The notes: generated by a model not told the origin, from the letters alone. A stretch of 20,841 nucleotides of DNA from Clostridium sp. (GCA_004554205.1 SFNH01000024.1:1-20841), one strand, 5' to 3'; positions 1 to 7,578 are shown, counted from the stretch's first letter. Made by a program: numbers and translations.

Positions 1-308
1 AACGCCGTACAGCCGAAATTGGGCGCTTTGATCTTCACAGGCAGCAGCGGAAGAGCCTCTTTCAGAATCGCTTCGATCATCGTCTGATCGTCCTTAATGC
101 CGTAATCGATAATATCGTCAAGATCGTAATCGTATTTGACATCCATGCGATAGAGATTGTATCCATCCACATAATCCGTAAGCTGCTCAATGCTGCCGAT
201 GGTCTGGATCCTGGTGAAATACCGTCCAAAAAACGCAAGCAAGACGAATAAAACGACCGCCAGAATCGCCAACAAAATAATCATAATACGCTTCTTCACT
301 TTATTCAT
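1..308 (-). CDS. Membrane-anchored linear-amide C-N hydrolase (Ntn family), N-terminal part only
   Basis: This gene runs off the left edge of the window, so only its first 102 residues are visible. It starts at ATG (306-308 on the complement) after a strong AGGAG site. Residues 9-27 form one hydrophobic segment, which I read as a signal anchor. About 70 mostly polar residues follow, and then the motif PNFGCTA with Cys100. In choloylglycine-hydrolase-like amide hydrolases a long leader is followed by FGC(S/T), and that Cys is the catalytic N-terminal nucleophile after processing. The family identification rests on this motif and its distance from the anchor; the rest of the domain is outside the window. 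It lies 46 nt downstream of the M20 amidohydrolase gene on the same strand, so the two are probably co-transcribed and both may cleave amide bonds in scavenged compounds. An unrelated membrane-anchored protein cannot be excluded. Confidence 0.55.
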   Translation of the reverse strand, partial: MNKVKKRIMIILLAILAVVLFVLLAFFGRYFTRIQTIGSIEQLTDYVDGYNLYRMDVKYDYDLDDIIDYGIKDDQTMIEAILKEALPLLPVKIKAPNFGCTA

Positions 309-354
309 GTCTGTTCTCCTTTTTCGTCCCAAAGGGACATAATACCCCCTTCAT

Positions 355-1740
355 TTACGTCATCTCGGCTTCCAGTACCGTCGGTGTAATCTCCGGCGGA
401 ATGGGGCAATGGTAGGGGTTGCCTCCCGTCTTCTCCCGGTGCTGTTTCCAGGCGTTTTCAAGAATTTCGGGGTTTTCACAGACATCGATGGCCGTTGCCG
501 CGATGATCTGCCCCGCATACAGCATTCCCTTGTGGGCGAAGTCACTCTTACCGCAGGCCACGGCCTGCCAGCTGTGGGCGGCGGTTCCCACCGGCCAGGT
601 GCTGGTCGCGCACTGGGAAACCGGGCATACCCAGCTCACATCACCGGTGTCCGAGGAGCCGGGAAGAGGAATGTTTCCCGCCCTGTTCCATGGCTTGGGC
701 TGGGTGTCAAACAGGGCTTCCGGGATTTCCTGCTTCTGGGTTTTGACAATCTCCCGGGCAAAGTCAAGGTCCTGCGCATCCCCGACGGGGTTTGGAATGT
801 CGCACATATTCCGGTACATGACCTCGTCCAGCGCCGGAATCAGCACGGTATTGCTGGTGCCCTTCAGGAATTTGATTTCCACCTGGGTATCGGTCATCAT
901 GGCCGCGCCCTGGGCAATCCGGTTCAGCCGCTGATACAGATCCGCCAGCTCCGACGCGTAGGGCGCACGCATCTGATAGAGGGCCGAGGCGTGGGCCTGG
1001 ACGATATTGGGGGAAATGCCGCCGGCATCCGTGATGGCATAGTGGATTCTGGCGGTGGTGGGAATGTGTTCCCGGAGGAACTGCACCCCGATGTTCATCA
1101 GCTCCAGAGCGTCCAGGGCGCTTCTTCCCGCCTCCGGTGCCGCCGCCGCATGGGACGCCTTGCCGGTAAAGCTATACCGGACAGCATTGTTCGCCAAAAC
1201 CGGGCCGGGAGGCATCATATTGCAGGTGTCCGGATGCCAGCTGAGGGCCGCATCCAGCCCGTCAAAGCAGCTCTCCCGGGCCATAAAGGTCTTTCCGGAG
1301 CCGCCCTCCTCGGCGGGGCACCCGAAAAACACCACGGTGCCCGGCTTTCCTTCCGTTTCCAGATAACGCTTCAGACCCACGGCGCCCATCAGCGCGCCCA
1401 CGCCCAGAAGATTATGGCCGCAGCCATGGCCGTTTCCGCCGCACACCAGAGGCTCCTTCACAGGGCTGCCCGCCTTCTGGCTCAGGCCCGGCAGGGCGTC
1501 GTACTCTCCCAGAAAGCCGATCACGGGCTTGCCGCTGCCCCACTGTCCACGGAAAGCTGTTTTCAGCCCAGCCAATCCAAGGGTGACCTCGAACCCCTCC
1601 GCCTCCAGGAACGCCCCGTAGTCCGCTGCGGACTTGTTCTCCTCGAAGCGAATCTCCGCGTTTTCCCATATTTTGTCGCTGAGGGCGTAGAAGTCCGCCG
1701 CTCGTTCCTCCAGATACCGGATTACGGTCTGCTTATCCAT
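355..1740 (-). CDS. M20-family amidohydrolase, AbgB-like (aminobenzoyl-glutamate hydrolase subunit B type)
   Basis: Cytoplasmic zinc- or manganese-dependent peptidase-like amidohydrolase of 461 residues, close to the roughly 480 of E. coli AbgB. The best match is the AbgB group, which cleaves p-aminobenzoyl-glutamate or similar N-acyl amino acids. Visible features are EYDALPG (Asp81), the metal-site motif GHGCGHN at 104-110 (Cys107 and His109), PAEEGG with Glu144/Glu145, a central dimerisation insert after HAAAAPE, and a C-terminal GTAAHSW histidine. The start is ATG at 1738-1740, because GAGGAG lies 8 nt upstream; a longer reading frame to 1812 lacks a ribosome site. A sigma70-type promoter lies 145 nt upstream. 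The true substrate cannot be read from sequence; folate breakdown products or N-acyl amino acids are possible. The coding sequence is visibly richer in G and C than the PTS gene's upstream region. The partner AbgA is not in the window, so action as a homo-oligomer is likely. Confidence 0.85.
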   Translation of the reverse strand: MDKQTVIRYLEERAADFYALSDKIWENAEIRFEENKSAADYGAFLEAEGFEVTLGLAGLKTAFRGQWGSGKPVIGFLGEYDALPGLSQKAGSPVKEPLVCGGNGHGCGHNLLGVGALMGAVGLKRYLETEGKPGTVVFFGCPAEEGGSGKTFMARESCFDGLDAALSWHPDTCNMMPPGPVLANNAVRYSFTGKASHAAAAPEAGRSALDALELMNIGVQFLREHIPTTARIHYAITDAGGISPNIVQAHASALYQMRAPYASELADLYQRLNRIAQGAAMMTDTQVEIKFLKGTSNTVLIPALDEVMYRNMCDIPNPVGDAQDLDFAREIVKTQKQEIPEALFDTQPKPWNRAGNIPLPGSSDTGDVSWVCPVSQCATSTWPVGTAAHSWQAVACGKSDFAHKGMLYAGQIIAATAIDVCENPEILENAWKQHREKTGGNPYHCPIPPEITPTVLEAEMT

Positions 1741-1837
1741 TTGCATCGCTCCTCTCGTTGATGGATCCATGAATCCCGGTTGGTTGTCTGGCCGCTCCCG
1801 CGAAGCACGCAATCAGAATGGCGGAAAGCAGGAGCAT
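1733..1837 (-). CDS. Possible 34-residue leader peptide overlapping the amidohydrolase start
   Basis: A short frame in the 5' leader of the amidohydrolase gene begins at ATG 1835-1837 and ends at TAA 1733-1735, inside the first codons of that gene (ATGGATAA). It begins with a hydrophobic stretch, MLLLSAILIACFAGAA, followed by a polar tail. The overlap is of the kind seen in translationally coupled pairs, and the predicted transcription start near 1878 would include it. Against it, there is no good ribosome site directly before its ATG; the nearest purine run is more than 20 nt upstream. This may be chance. Confidence 0.2.
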   Translation of the reverse strand: MLLLSAILIACFAGAARQPTGIHGSINERSDANG

Positions 1838-1884
1838 GCCGCCGCAAATCAGGCCGGCCCCCCTCTGTACTTGTTGATAGCTTT

Positions 1885-1913
1885 ATTATAGCGTACCGCG
1901 TACCGCAAAGCAA
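1885..1913 (-). promoter_or_regulatory. Promoter for the amidohydrolase gene
   Basis: On the minus strand, TTGCTT (1908-1913) and a perfect TATAAT (1885-1890) are 17 nt apart. The spacer holds a tandem repeat of GCGTACC (plus-strand reading 1891-1904), a possible regulator site. The predicted leader is about 137 nt. Confidence 0.6.
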
Positions 1914-1980
1914 GCAAAAAACAAAAGAGAAAACCTCGTCCGCGACCGGCGTTTTCGTTATTGTTCGGTGGAAACCTGCC

Positions 1981-2021
1981 ATTGTTAAACTCTTGACAAA
2001 CAATCGAAAATCCAATATACT
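1981..2021 (+). promoter_or_regulatory. Promoter of the PTS gene with a dyad around the -35
   Basis: A near-consensus sigma70 promoter: TTGACA (1993-1998), 17 nt, TATACT (2016-2021). The -35 is bracketed by the inverted repeat ATTGTT (1981-1986) and AACAAT (1999-2004), 12 nt apart, well placed for a repressor. A further ATTGTT copy lies about 20 nt upstream. Transcription should start near 2028, about 78 nt before the ATG. The amidohydrolase promoter points the other way about 80 bp to the left. Confidence 0.75.
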
Positions 2022-2105
2022 TTTATCGAAAAAGCAACTGTCCACGAGCGGGCATTCCCTGCCGCCGGAACGGCTGCATAAAAATAAGGAAAAGGAGAAG
2101 GGAAC

Positions 2106-4337
2106 ATGAAAGACAAGATTTTTGGGGTGCTCCAGCGTGTGGGACGTTCCTTCATGCTGCCGATCGCGATTCTTCCGGTGGCGGGGCTTCTGCTGGGAAT
2201 CGGCGGTTCCTTCACAAACGGAACCATGATCAGCGCCTACCACCTGGAGGGGATCTTAGGTGACGGCACATTGCTAAACGGCTTCCTGAACATTTTAAAC
2301 AGTTGCGGAAGCATTATCTTTGACAACCTGCCGCTGCTGTTTGCGATCGGCGTGGCGATCGGCATGGCGAAGCAGGAGAAGGAGGTCGCGGCGCTCGCCA
2401 GCGTGATCGCGTTCTTCATCATGCACACGGCGATCCACGCGATGTTAGTGCTGTCCGGCCATCTTGTGACTGTTCCGGGTGTCGTGGATGCCTCCGGTAA
2501 CGCGATTGCGGGCATGGTCAGCTCTGTGGAGCAGACCGTGGGGCTCTTAGACGGTTCTGTGACGAAGGTGCTGGGGGTCACCTCGCTCCAGATGGGCGTG
2601 TTCGGCGGCGTTATCGTCGGTCTTGGCGTTGCGGCTCTGCATAACAAATACTACAACATTCAGCTCCCGCAGGTGCTGTCCTTCTTCGGCGGCACGCGGT
2701 TTGTACCGATCATTTCGAGTCTTGTATACATTTTTGTAGGCATCGCGATGTACTTTGTGTGGCCGGTGATCCAGAACGGCATTTACGGTCTGGGCGCGCT
2801 GGTGAACAGCTCCGGCTATGTGGGAACATGGATTTACGGTATCATTGAGCGCGCGCTGATCCCGTTCGGCCTGCATCATGTATTTTATATGCCGTTCTGG
2901 CAGACGGCTGTGGGCGGTCAGCTCGAGGTCGCGGGCAATATGGTTTACGGCGCGCAGAATATCTTTTTCGCGCAGCTCGCTAACGTGGGCGAGATTGCTC
3001 ACTTCAGCGTGAATCCGGGCACACGTTTCATGAGCGGCAAGTTCCCGTTCATGATCTTCGGACTTCCGGGCGCGGCGCTCGCCATGTATCAGGTGGCAAA
3101 GCCGGAGAAGAAGAAGGTGGCGGGAGGTCTTTTGATCTCGGCGGCATTGACCGCAATGCTGACCGGCATCACCGAGCCGATCGAGTTTACCTTCATCTTT
3201 GTCGCCCCGTTTTTGTACGCGATTCACTGCGTGCTTGCGGGCGCGTCCTACATGATCATGCACATTTTGAATGTCGGCGTCGGGATGACATTCTCCGGCG
3301 GTATCATCGACCTGGTGCTGTTCGGCATTCTGCCGGGCGCGGCAAAGACAAGCTGGTACTGGATTCCGATTGTAGGCGCGATCTATTTTGCGGTCTACTA
3401 CTTCCTCTTTAAGTTCCTGATCCTTAAGTTTAACTTAAAGACTCCGGGGCGTGATGATAATGAGGAAGTCAAGCTGTACACACGAGAGGATGTCGATGCA
3501 AAGAAGCAGGGCGAAGCGGGTGCGGCGTTTGACGAGCGCTCTCAGATGATCCTGAACGGTCTCGGCGGAAAGAAGAATGTGGCGGATGTGGACTGCTGCA
3601 TCACCCGCCTGCGCTGCACAGTGCATAAGCCGGAGATGGTGAGCGAGGAGCTTTTAAAGAAGACCGGGGCGGCAGGCGTCTTAAAGAAGGGCACCGGCAT
3701 CCAGGTCATTTACGGGCCGACGGTTCCGAATATCAAGGCCGACCTTGTCTCCTTTATGGCGACTGCCCCGGATGAGGAGTACCACGGCGAGCCGGAGACT
3801 GTGAAGGAGGCTTCGGCCACGGAGACAGCTTCGGAGGAAAAGAAGACGGAGGAGACCGGCGCGAAAAGGGCAGAGCCGACGAAGACTGTGCCGCTCTACA
3901 GCCCGTTTAACGGTCATGTGGAGTCGATCGAGCATGCGCCGGATGTGACCTTCGCGCAGAAGATGATCGGCGACGGCTTCATGGTGATGCCGACGGACGG
4001 TGAGGTTTTGGCTCCGTGCGACGCCGAGGTGGCGTTTGTATTCCCGACCGGGCATGCCATGGGCCTTAAGAGTGAGGACGGAACAGAGTTTATGCTTCAC
4101 ATCGGCGTGGATACGGTGAAGCTTGATGGCAAAGGGTTTACCCCGCTTGTAAAGGACGGGGACAAGGTGAAGCGCGGCGATAAGCTGATGGAGTTTGACC
4201 TCGCGTATGTGAAGGAGAACGCACCCTCCGAGGCGTGCATGATCATCTACACAGCGCTTCCGTCCGGCGCGGCGATTCAGGTGCCGGAGGAAAAGGATAT
4301 CAAGGCGCTCGACCATGCTGCCGATCTGACGGTTTAA
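2106..4337 (+). CDS. PTS permease EIICBA, glucose/maltose/GlcNAc superfamily
   Basis: A single 743-residue protein that imports and phosphorylates a hexose or alpha-glucoside at the membrane. Residues 1-435 are EIIC: start MKDKIFGVLQRVGRSFMLPI, many membrane segments, FFGGTRFVPIISS, FGLHH, and the sugar-site motif TGITEP, closing with NLKTPGRDD. Residues about 475-555 are EIIB, with the phosphorylated Cys498 in DCCITRLR. A charged Glu/Lys/Thr-rich linker (about 556-592) leads to EIIA (593-743), with His650 in PTGHAMG and the phosphoryl-accepting His665 in LHIGVDTV. The FWQTAVGG and IIDLVLFGIL segments resemble the MalX/maltose-glucose branch more than NagE, but the substrate is not certain. 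AAGGAGAAGGG precedes the start. It is monocistronic, with its own promoter and terminators. The IIA domain could also serve IIA-less permeases such as MurP in this window; that is inference. Confidence 0.93.
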   Translation: MKDKIFGVLQRVGRSFMLPIAILPVAGLLLGIGGSFTNGTMISAYHLEGILGDGTLLNGFLNILNSCGSIIFDNLPLLFAIGVAIGMAKQEKEVAALASVIAFFIMHTAIHAMLVLSGHLVTVPGVVDASGNAIAGMVSSVEQTVGLLDGSVTKVLGVTSLQMGVFGGVIVGLGVAALHNKYYNIQLPQVLSFFGGTRFVPIISSLVYIFVGIAMYFVWPVIQNGIYGLGALVNSSGYVGTWIYGIIERALIPFGLHHVFYMPFWQTAVGGQLEVAGNMVYGAQNIFFAQLANVGEIAHFSVNPGTRFMSGKFPFMIFGLPGAALAMYQVAKPEKKKVAGGLLISAALTAMLTGITEPIEFTFIFVAPFLYAIHCVLAGASYMIMHILNVGVGMTFSGGIIDLVLFGILPGAAKTSWYWIPIVGAIYFAVYYFLFKFLILKFNLKTPGRDDNEEVKLYTREDVDAKKQGEAGAAFDERSQMILNGLGGKKNVADVDCCITRLRCTVHKPEMVSEELLKKTGAAGVLKKGTGIQVIYGPTVPNIKADLVSFMATAPDEEYHGEPETVKEASATETASEEKKTEETGAKRAEPTKTVPLYSPFNGHVESIEHAPDVTFAQKMIGDGFMVMPTDGEVLAPCDAEVAFVFPTGHAMGLKSEDGTEFMLHIGVDTVKLDGKGFTPLVKDGDKVKRGDKLMEFDLAYVKENAPSEACMIIYTALPSGAAIQVPEEKDIKALDHAADLTV

Positions 4338-4376
4338 AACGTGCAGGCTGCCGCAGCGTGAGAGTGTGAGACAGTG

Positions 4377-4413
4377 AGACCATGGGAGTTTAGTTTCCAT
4401 GGTCTTATTGTTT
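4377..4413 (+). terminator. Intrinsic terminator after the PTS gene
   Basis: Starting 40 nt past the stop codon, AGACCATGG pairs with CCATGGTCT (extended by wobble pairs) around a TTTAG loop. A T-rich tail, TATTGTTT, follows. Confidence 0.75.
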
Positions 4414-4440
4414 CATAGGAAAGTTCGTCCTATGAAACAA
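4408..4440. repeat. Perfect 13-bp palindrome heading a stem-loop cassette
   Basis: TTGTTTCATAGGA and its exact reverse complement TCCTATGAAACAA are separated by the 7-nt loop AAGTTCG. It overlaps the tail of the PTS terminator and starts a 130-bp non-coding stretch with two more hairpins: GGCTGC-TGAC-GCAGCC at 4482-4497 and the terminator at 4511. A half copy of the motif (CATAGGAAAGTT) recurs just after the terminator at 14900-14930, again directly downstream of a gene end. This suggests a dispersed intergenic repeat rather than a site specific to this gene. Confidence 0.6.
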
Positions 4441-4510
4441 AAACGCTCCGCTCAGGATGCGCACTTCGCGCTTAGGAAACAGGCTGCTGACGCAGCCGCG
4501 CTCCGGCGCG

Positions 4511-4537
4511 AGAGTTCCGCAAGCGGAACTCTTTTTA
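4511..4537 (+). terminator. Second intrinsic terminator between converging genes
   Basis: AGAGTTCCGC and GCGGAACTCT form a 10-bp GC-rich stem with a tiny AA loop, followed by TTTTTACTTTTT on the plus strand. It backs up the terminator at 4377 and protects the converging flippase gene, whose stop codon it touches. On the minus strand there is no T run. Confidence 0.8.
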
Positions 4538-6052
4538 CTTTTTCGCAAAGTGGAAGACCAGTAGCAGCCCGCCGTAGCAGAGCCCTAAGAAGAGAATTCG
4601 GGCGGCTGTCTCGATAAACAGCGGAAGTCTGCCGGGGGGGAGGACAAGACCGGAGACAAAATAATGGATTCCGATCGCAATGATCAGTAAAGCAGCCGGC
4701 TTCACGATCATTTCCCAGGCGTTCCAGGTAAAGGGAACGAGCCGTCTAAGCGACCATAAGTTCATGAGAGCGAGGAAAATCTCGCTCGTCAGCATACCGC
4801 AGAGGTACGCAAAGATGCCGAAGCGCGGGATGCCGAGGAGCACGAAGGCAATGCGAAGGAGCAGGGCCGCCGTGTTCTGGAGAAAGGTGGTTCGGGTACG
4901 CCCGAGTCCGTTCAGGATGCTGCCCATCGTGGTGGCAAGGTAGAGGAATGGGCAGAGCCACGCCAGAATCCGGATGAACTGCCCGGCGGAGGCGTCGTTA
5001 AAGACGCTGACGCCGAGCTCATCGCCGAACAGGACAAAGACCCCGATACAGAGGATGCCCATGTAGAGGCTGTAGCGCAGCGACAGAGAGATGCTGGCGG
5101 TAATCTGACGTCTTTCACCCGCAGCCTGCGCCTGCGCCACGCTTGGCAGCAAAAGTACTGCCATGGAGTTGGTGATGGCGGAGGGAAACAGGATGAAGGG
5201 CAGCGCCATTCCGGTCAGGACGCCGTAGACGGAAAATGCCTCGGAGCCAGAAAGACCCGACAGCTTTAAACAGCCGGGAATCCAGACGGCCTCGGCGCTG
5301 GCGAGAAGGTTTAAGACAAGACGGTTTCCCATCAGCGGGAGCGCTAACGCCATCAGCGGGGCCGCAGTGGCCGGTGAGAGAAAGCCGGAGGGAGCGGATG
5401 CGTTTTTCTGGGGCGGGAATACGCACATACTTAAGAAGGTAAATGCCGCCGACGCCATCTCTCCGATGAGGTGGCCGACTACCGCAAGCCGGACGGTGAT
5501 CTCCTGTCCGGCGGCGATGCGGCTGCCCGCGATCAGAAACACCAGGCTCATGCGCACGATCTGCTCCGCCACCTGCGAGAACGCGGGGACACGCGATTTC
5601 TGCATTCCGTAGTAATATCCGTTGATGCACGCGTGCAACGCCGCAAAGGGCACGGAAATCCCCATAACCGGGAGATACGGGGCGCAGAGCGGCTCCATTA
5701 AGACGTACGTCGCCAGAAAATCCGCATGGCAGCAGATGAGGAAGGCGAGGATGAAGGACATGCTCATGGAGATCGCAAGCCCGGTGCGGAAGATGCGGCG
5801 CCCACTCGCGGCGTGTGAGGCGATGTACTGGGAGAGGGCGGTCTGCATGGAACCGGCGCACAAAGCGAAGCAGATGCCGAAGACCGGGTGCACCAGGTTG
5901 TAGATGCCGAGCCCCTCCGCGCCGACGGTACGCGACAGGAAAATTCGATAAAAAAAGCCCAGGGCCCGGCATAGAAAGCCGGTTCCGGTCAAAAGAAGCG
6001 TGCCGGTGAGGAAGGCACGCTTTTTTGGCGTGAGTCGGAGTTTTTCGTTCAT
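4535..6052 (-). CDS. Polysaccharide/lipid flippase of the SpoVB-MurJ-like (MOP) superfamily
   Basis: An integral membrane protein of 505 residues with about 14 hydrophobic segments. The N-terminal stretch GFLCRALGFFYRIFLSRTVG followed by GAEGLGIYNLVHP is typical of SpoVB/YtgP-type members of the MATE/MOP flippase superfamily (Wzx, MurJ). They move lipid-linked wall precursors across the membrane, and in Bacillus SpoVB acts in spore cortex formation. The length matches the SpoVB group (about 510-530). The start is taken at ATG 6050-6052, where GGAG lies 5 nt upstream; an upstream ATG at 6136 adds 28 unlikely residues. The gene converges with the PTS gene and is divergent from nifS, with a MITE in the shared upstream region. 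Whether it serves vegetative wall, spore cortex or exopolysaccharide cannot be read from the sequence. Confidence 0.85.
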   Translation of the reverse strand: MNEKLRLTPKKRAFLTGTLLLTGTGFLCRALGFFYRIFLSRTVGAEGLGIYNLVHPVFGICFALCAGSMQTALSQYIASHAASGRRIFRTGLAISMSMSFILAFLICCHADFLATYVLMEPLCAPYLPVMGISVPFAALHACINGYYYGMQKSRVPAFSQVAEQIVRMSLVFLIAGSRIAAGQEITVRLAVVGHLIGEMASAAFTFLSMCVFPPQKNASAPSGFLSPATAAPLMALALPLMGNRLVLNLLASAEAVWIPGCLKLSGLSGSEAFSVYGVLTGMALPFILFPSAITNSMAVLLLPSVAQAQAAGERRQITASISLSLRYSLYMGILCIGVFVLFGDELGVSVFNDASAGQFIRILAWLCPFLYLATTMGSILNGLGRTRTTFLQNTAALLLRIAFVLLGIPRFGIFAYLCGMLTSEIFLALMNLWSLRRLVPFTWNAWEMIVKPAALLIIAIGIHYFVSGLVLPPGRLPLFIETAARILFLGLCYGGLLLVFHFAKK

Positions 6053-6149
6053 GGCAGCTCCGGGGAGCGGGGAATTATTACAATCTATGAATTTTGGACG
6101 AAAACTATGCGCTTGCGCGGGAGATAAGAGGCGCATAAGGTATATTATT

Positions 6150-6248
6150 GTAACAGTTCAGTGGAGGACTTCGCACTTGTCGGCAAAGTTTCCGCGTTTG
6201 TTCGGTCGCCGGCCGCGACCGAGGTGAGCCGTACGGCTGAACTGTTAC
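6150..6248. mobile_element. 99-bp MITE, IS66-type ends, perfect 8-bp target duplication
   Basis: The ends are GTAACAGTTCAG (6150-6161) and CTGAACTGTTAC (6237-6248), a perfect 12-bp terminal inverted repeat. The octamer ATATTATT directly precedes (6142-6149) and directly follows (6249-6256) the element. It contains no credible reading frame. Read from its right end inward, about 40 bp match the left end of the 207-bp element at 10367 (GGCTCACCTCGGTCGCGG is shared), so the two are copies of one family in opposite orientation. It sits between the divergent flippase and nifS genes, ending 30 bp before the nifS -35. Confidence 0.9.
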
Positions 6249-6271
6249 ATATTATTCGTAATAATTTTCAA

Positions 6272-6306
6272 TTCCTATTGAAATACTAGGAAATAAGTGC
6301 TATACT
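6272..6306 (+). promoter_or_regulatory. nifS operon promoter with an overlapping 21-bp dyad
   Basis: TTGAAA (6278-6283), 17 nt, TATACT (6301-6306). The -35 lies inside the inverted repeat TTCCTA (6272-6277) and TAGGAA (6287-6292). Another TAGGAA follows at 6329-6334 in the leader. This position suits a repressor. Fe-S cluster operons are commonly controlled by Rrf2-family IscR-type regulators, so that is my best guess for the factor; none is encoded in the window. Confidence 0.7.
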
Positions 6307-6351
6307 TGCCTTGTTTAAAGAAATCAACTAGGAAAGGCGGATTTGGAATAG

Positions 6352-7536
6352 ATGAAAAAGACCATATATTTAGACAATGCGGCTACGACAAGGACGAGGC
6401 CGGAGGTGGTGGAGGCGATGCTTCCGTATTTCACGGAATTGTATGGGAATCCATCTTCCATCTATGAGTTTTCCACCCCGGTAAAGCAGGCTGTCGCCGA
6501 CGCGAGAGCGACGATCGCGAGATCCATCGGCGCAAATGATAATGAGATTTATTTTACCGGCGGCGGCTCCGAGTCGGATAACTGGGCGCTCAAGGAAACG
6601 GCGGAAGCGTATCAGGACAAGGGAAAACATATCATCACGAGCAAGATCGAGCACCATGCGATCCTCCACACCTGCGAGTATCTGGAAAAGCACGGCTTCG
6701 AGGTGACGTATCTCGATGTGGATGAGTTCGGCACGGTGAAGCTCGAGGAGCTTAAGAAGGCGATCCGTCCAGACACGATCCTGATCTCCATTATGTTTGC
6801 GAACAATGAGATCGGCACGATCCAGCCCATAAAGGAGATCGGGGCGATCGCGAAGGAGCACGGTATCCTGTTTCACACGGACGCCGTGCAGGCATACGGC
6901 CATGTCCCGATCAATGTAGACGATCTCGGCATCGACATGATGAGCGCAAGCGGCCACAAGGTGAACGGGCCGAAGGGAATCGGCTTTCTGTATATCCGCA
7001 AGGGCGTGAAGATCCGCTCCTTCATCCACGGCGGCGCGCAGGAGCGCAAGCGCCGCGCGGGCACGGAAAATGTGCCGGGCATCGTGGGCTTCGGAAAAGC
7101 GGCGGAGATCGCGATGAAGACCATGGAGCAGCGCGCGGAGCATGAGAGCGGGCTGCGCGACTACCTGATCGAACGGGTGATGGCGGAGGTTCCCTACACG
7201 CGCGTGAACGGCCATCGCACCATGCGCCTTCCGAACAATGTAAATTTTGCGTTCCAGTTTATCGAGGGGGAATCCCTGCTGATCATGCTGGACGGAAAGG
7301 GCATCTGCGGTTCCAGCGGCTCGGCGTGCACCTCCGGATCCCTGGATCCGTCCCATGTGCTCCTTGCGATCGGGCTGCCCCATGAGATCGCCCACGGCTC
7401 CCTGCGCCTGACCTTAAGCGAGGACAACACGAGGGAGGAGATGGATTTCGTGGCCGAGAGCATCAAGGCGATCGTCGACCGGCTTCGCCATATGTCGCCG
7501 TTATATGAGGACTTTATCAGGAAACAGGGAAAATAA
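6352..7536 (+). CDS. nifS: Cysteine desulfurase NifS/IscS
   Basis: PLP-dependent enzyme of 394 residues that takes sulfur from L-cysteine as an enzyme-bound persulfide and passes it to the Fe-S scaffold and to MnmA. The N-terminus YLDNAATT is standard. His101, Asp177 (HTDAVQ) and Gln180 line the PLP site, and Lys203 in SASGHKVNGPKG forms the Schiff base. Cys326 in SSGSACTSGSLDPSHVL is the persulfide-carrying residue. The length equals that of clostridial NifS. It is the first gene of a plus-strand operon, followed after 42 nt by the scaffold gene and then by mnmA, which fits sulfur delivery to both pathways. The ribosome site is mediocre: AGGAAAGG is 15 nt or more from the ATG and GGA is close. 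The promoter carries a dyad that may sense Fe-S status. Confidence 0.97.
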   Translation: MKKTIYLDNAATTRTRPEVVEAMLPYFTELYGNPSSIYEFSTPVKQAVADARATIARSIGANDNEIYFTGGGSESDNWALKETAEAYQDKGKHIITSKIEHHAILHTCEYLEKHGFEVTYLDVDEFGTVKLEELKKAIRPDTILISIMFANNEIGTIQPIKEIGAIAKEHGILFHTDAVQAYGHVPINVDDLGIDMMSASGHKVNGPKGIGFLYIRKGVKIRSFIHGGAQERKRRAGTENVPGIVGFGKAAEIAMKTMEQRAEHESGLRDYLIERVMAEVPYTRVNGHRTMRLPNNVNFAFQFIEGESLLIMLDGKGICGSSGSACTSGSLDPSHVLLAIGLPHEIAHGSLRLTLSEDNTREEMDFVAESIKAIVDRLRHMSPLYEDFIRKQGK

Positions 7537-7578
7537 CAGCCAGTCAGAAACAACAGGAAAAAGAAGGAGAAAAAACAT

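Noticed and set aside
331..345. GTCCC-AAA-GGGAC hairpin between the two leftmost genes as a terminator
   Set aside because: The stem is only 5 bp and is followed on the minus strand by GAAAAAGGAG, which is the ribosome site of the next gene. At most it modulates translation.
409..1761. Long open frame (450 codons) on the plus strand, antisense to the amidohydrolase gene
   Set aside because: It mirrors the GC-rich codon pattern of the opposite gene. The product is Arg/Gly/His-rich without any domain, and there is no ribosome site.
2547..3263. 238-codon minus-strand frame opposite the PTS gene
   Set aside because: Shadow frame. No ribosome site and no known fold.
5115..5972. 285-codon minus-strand frame overlapping the flippase gene in another frame
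   Set aside because: The flippase frame gives a regular multi-helix membrane protein; this one gives an Arg/Pro/Ala-rich product typical of the wrong frame.
6370..7395. 341-codon minus-strand frame opposite nifS
   Set aside because: It is an antisense shadow of a clear NifS gene. The protein is rich in Arg/His/Asp with no recognisable motif.
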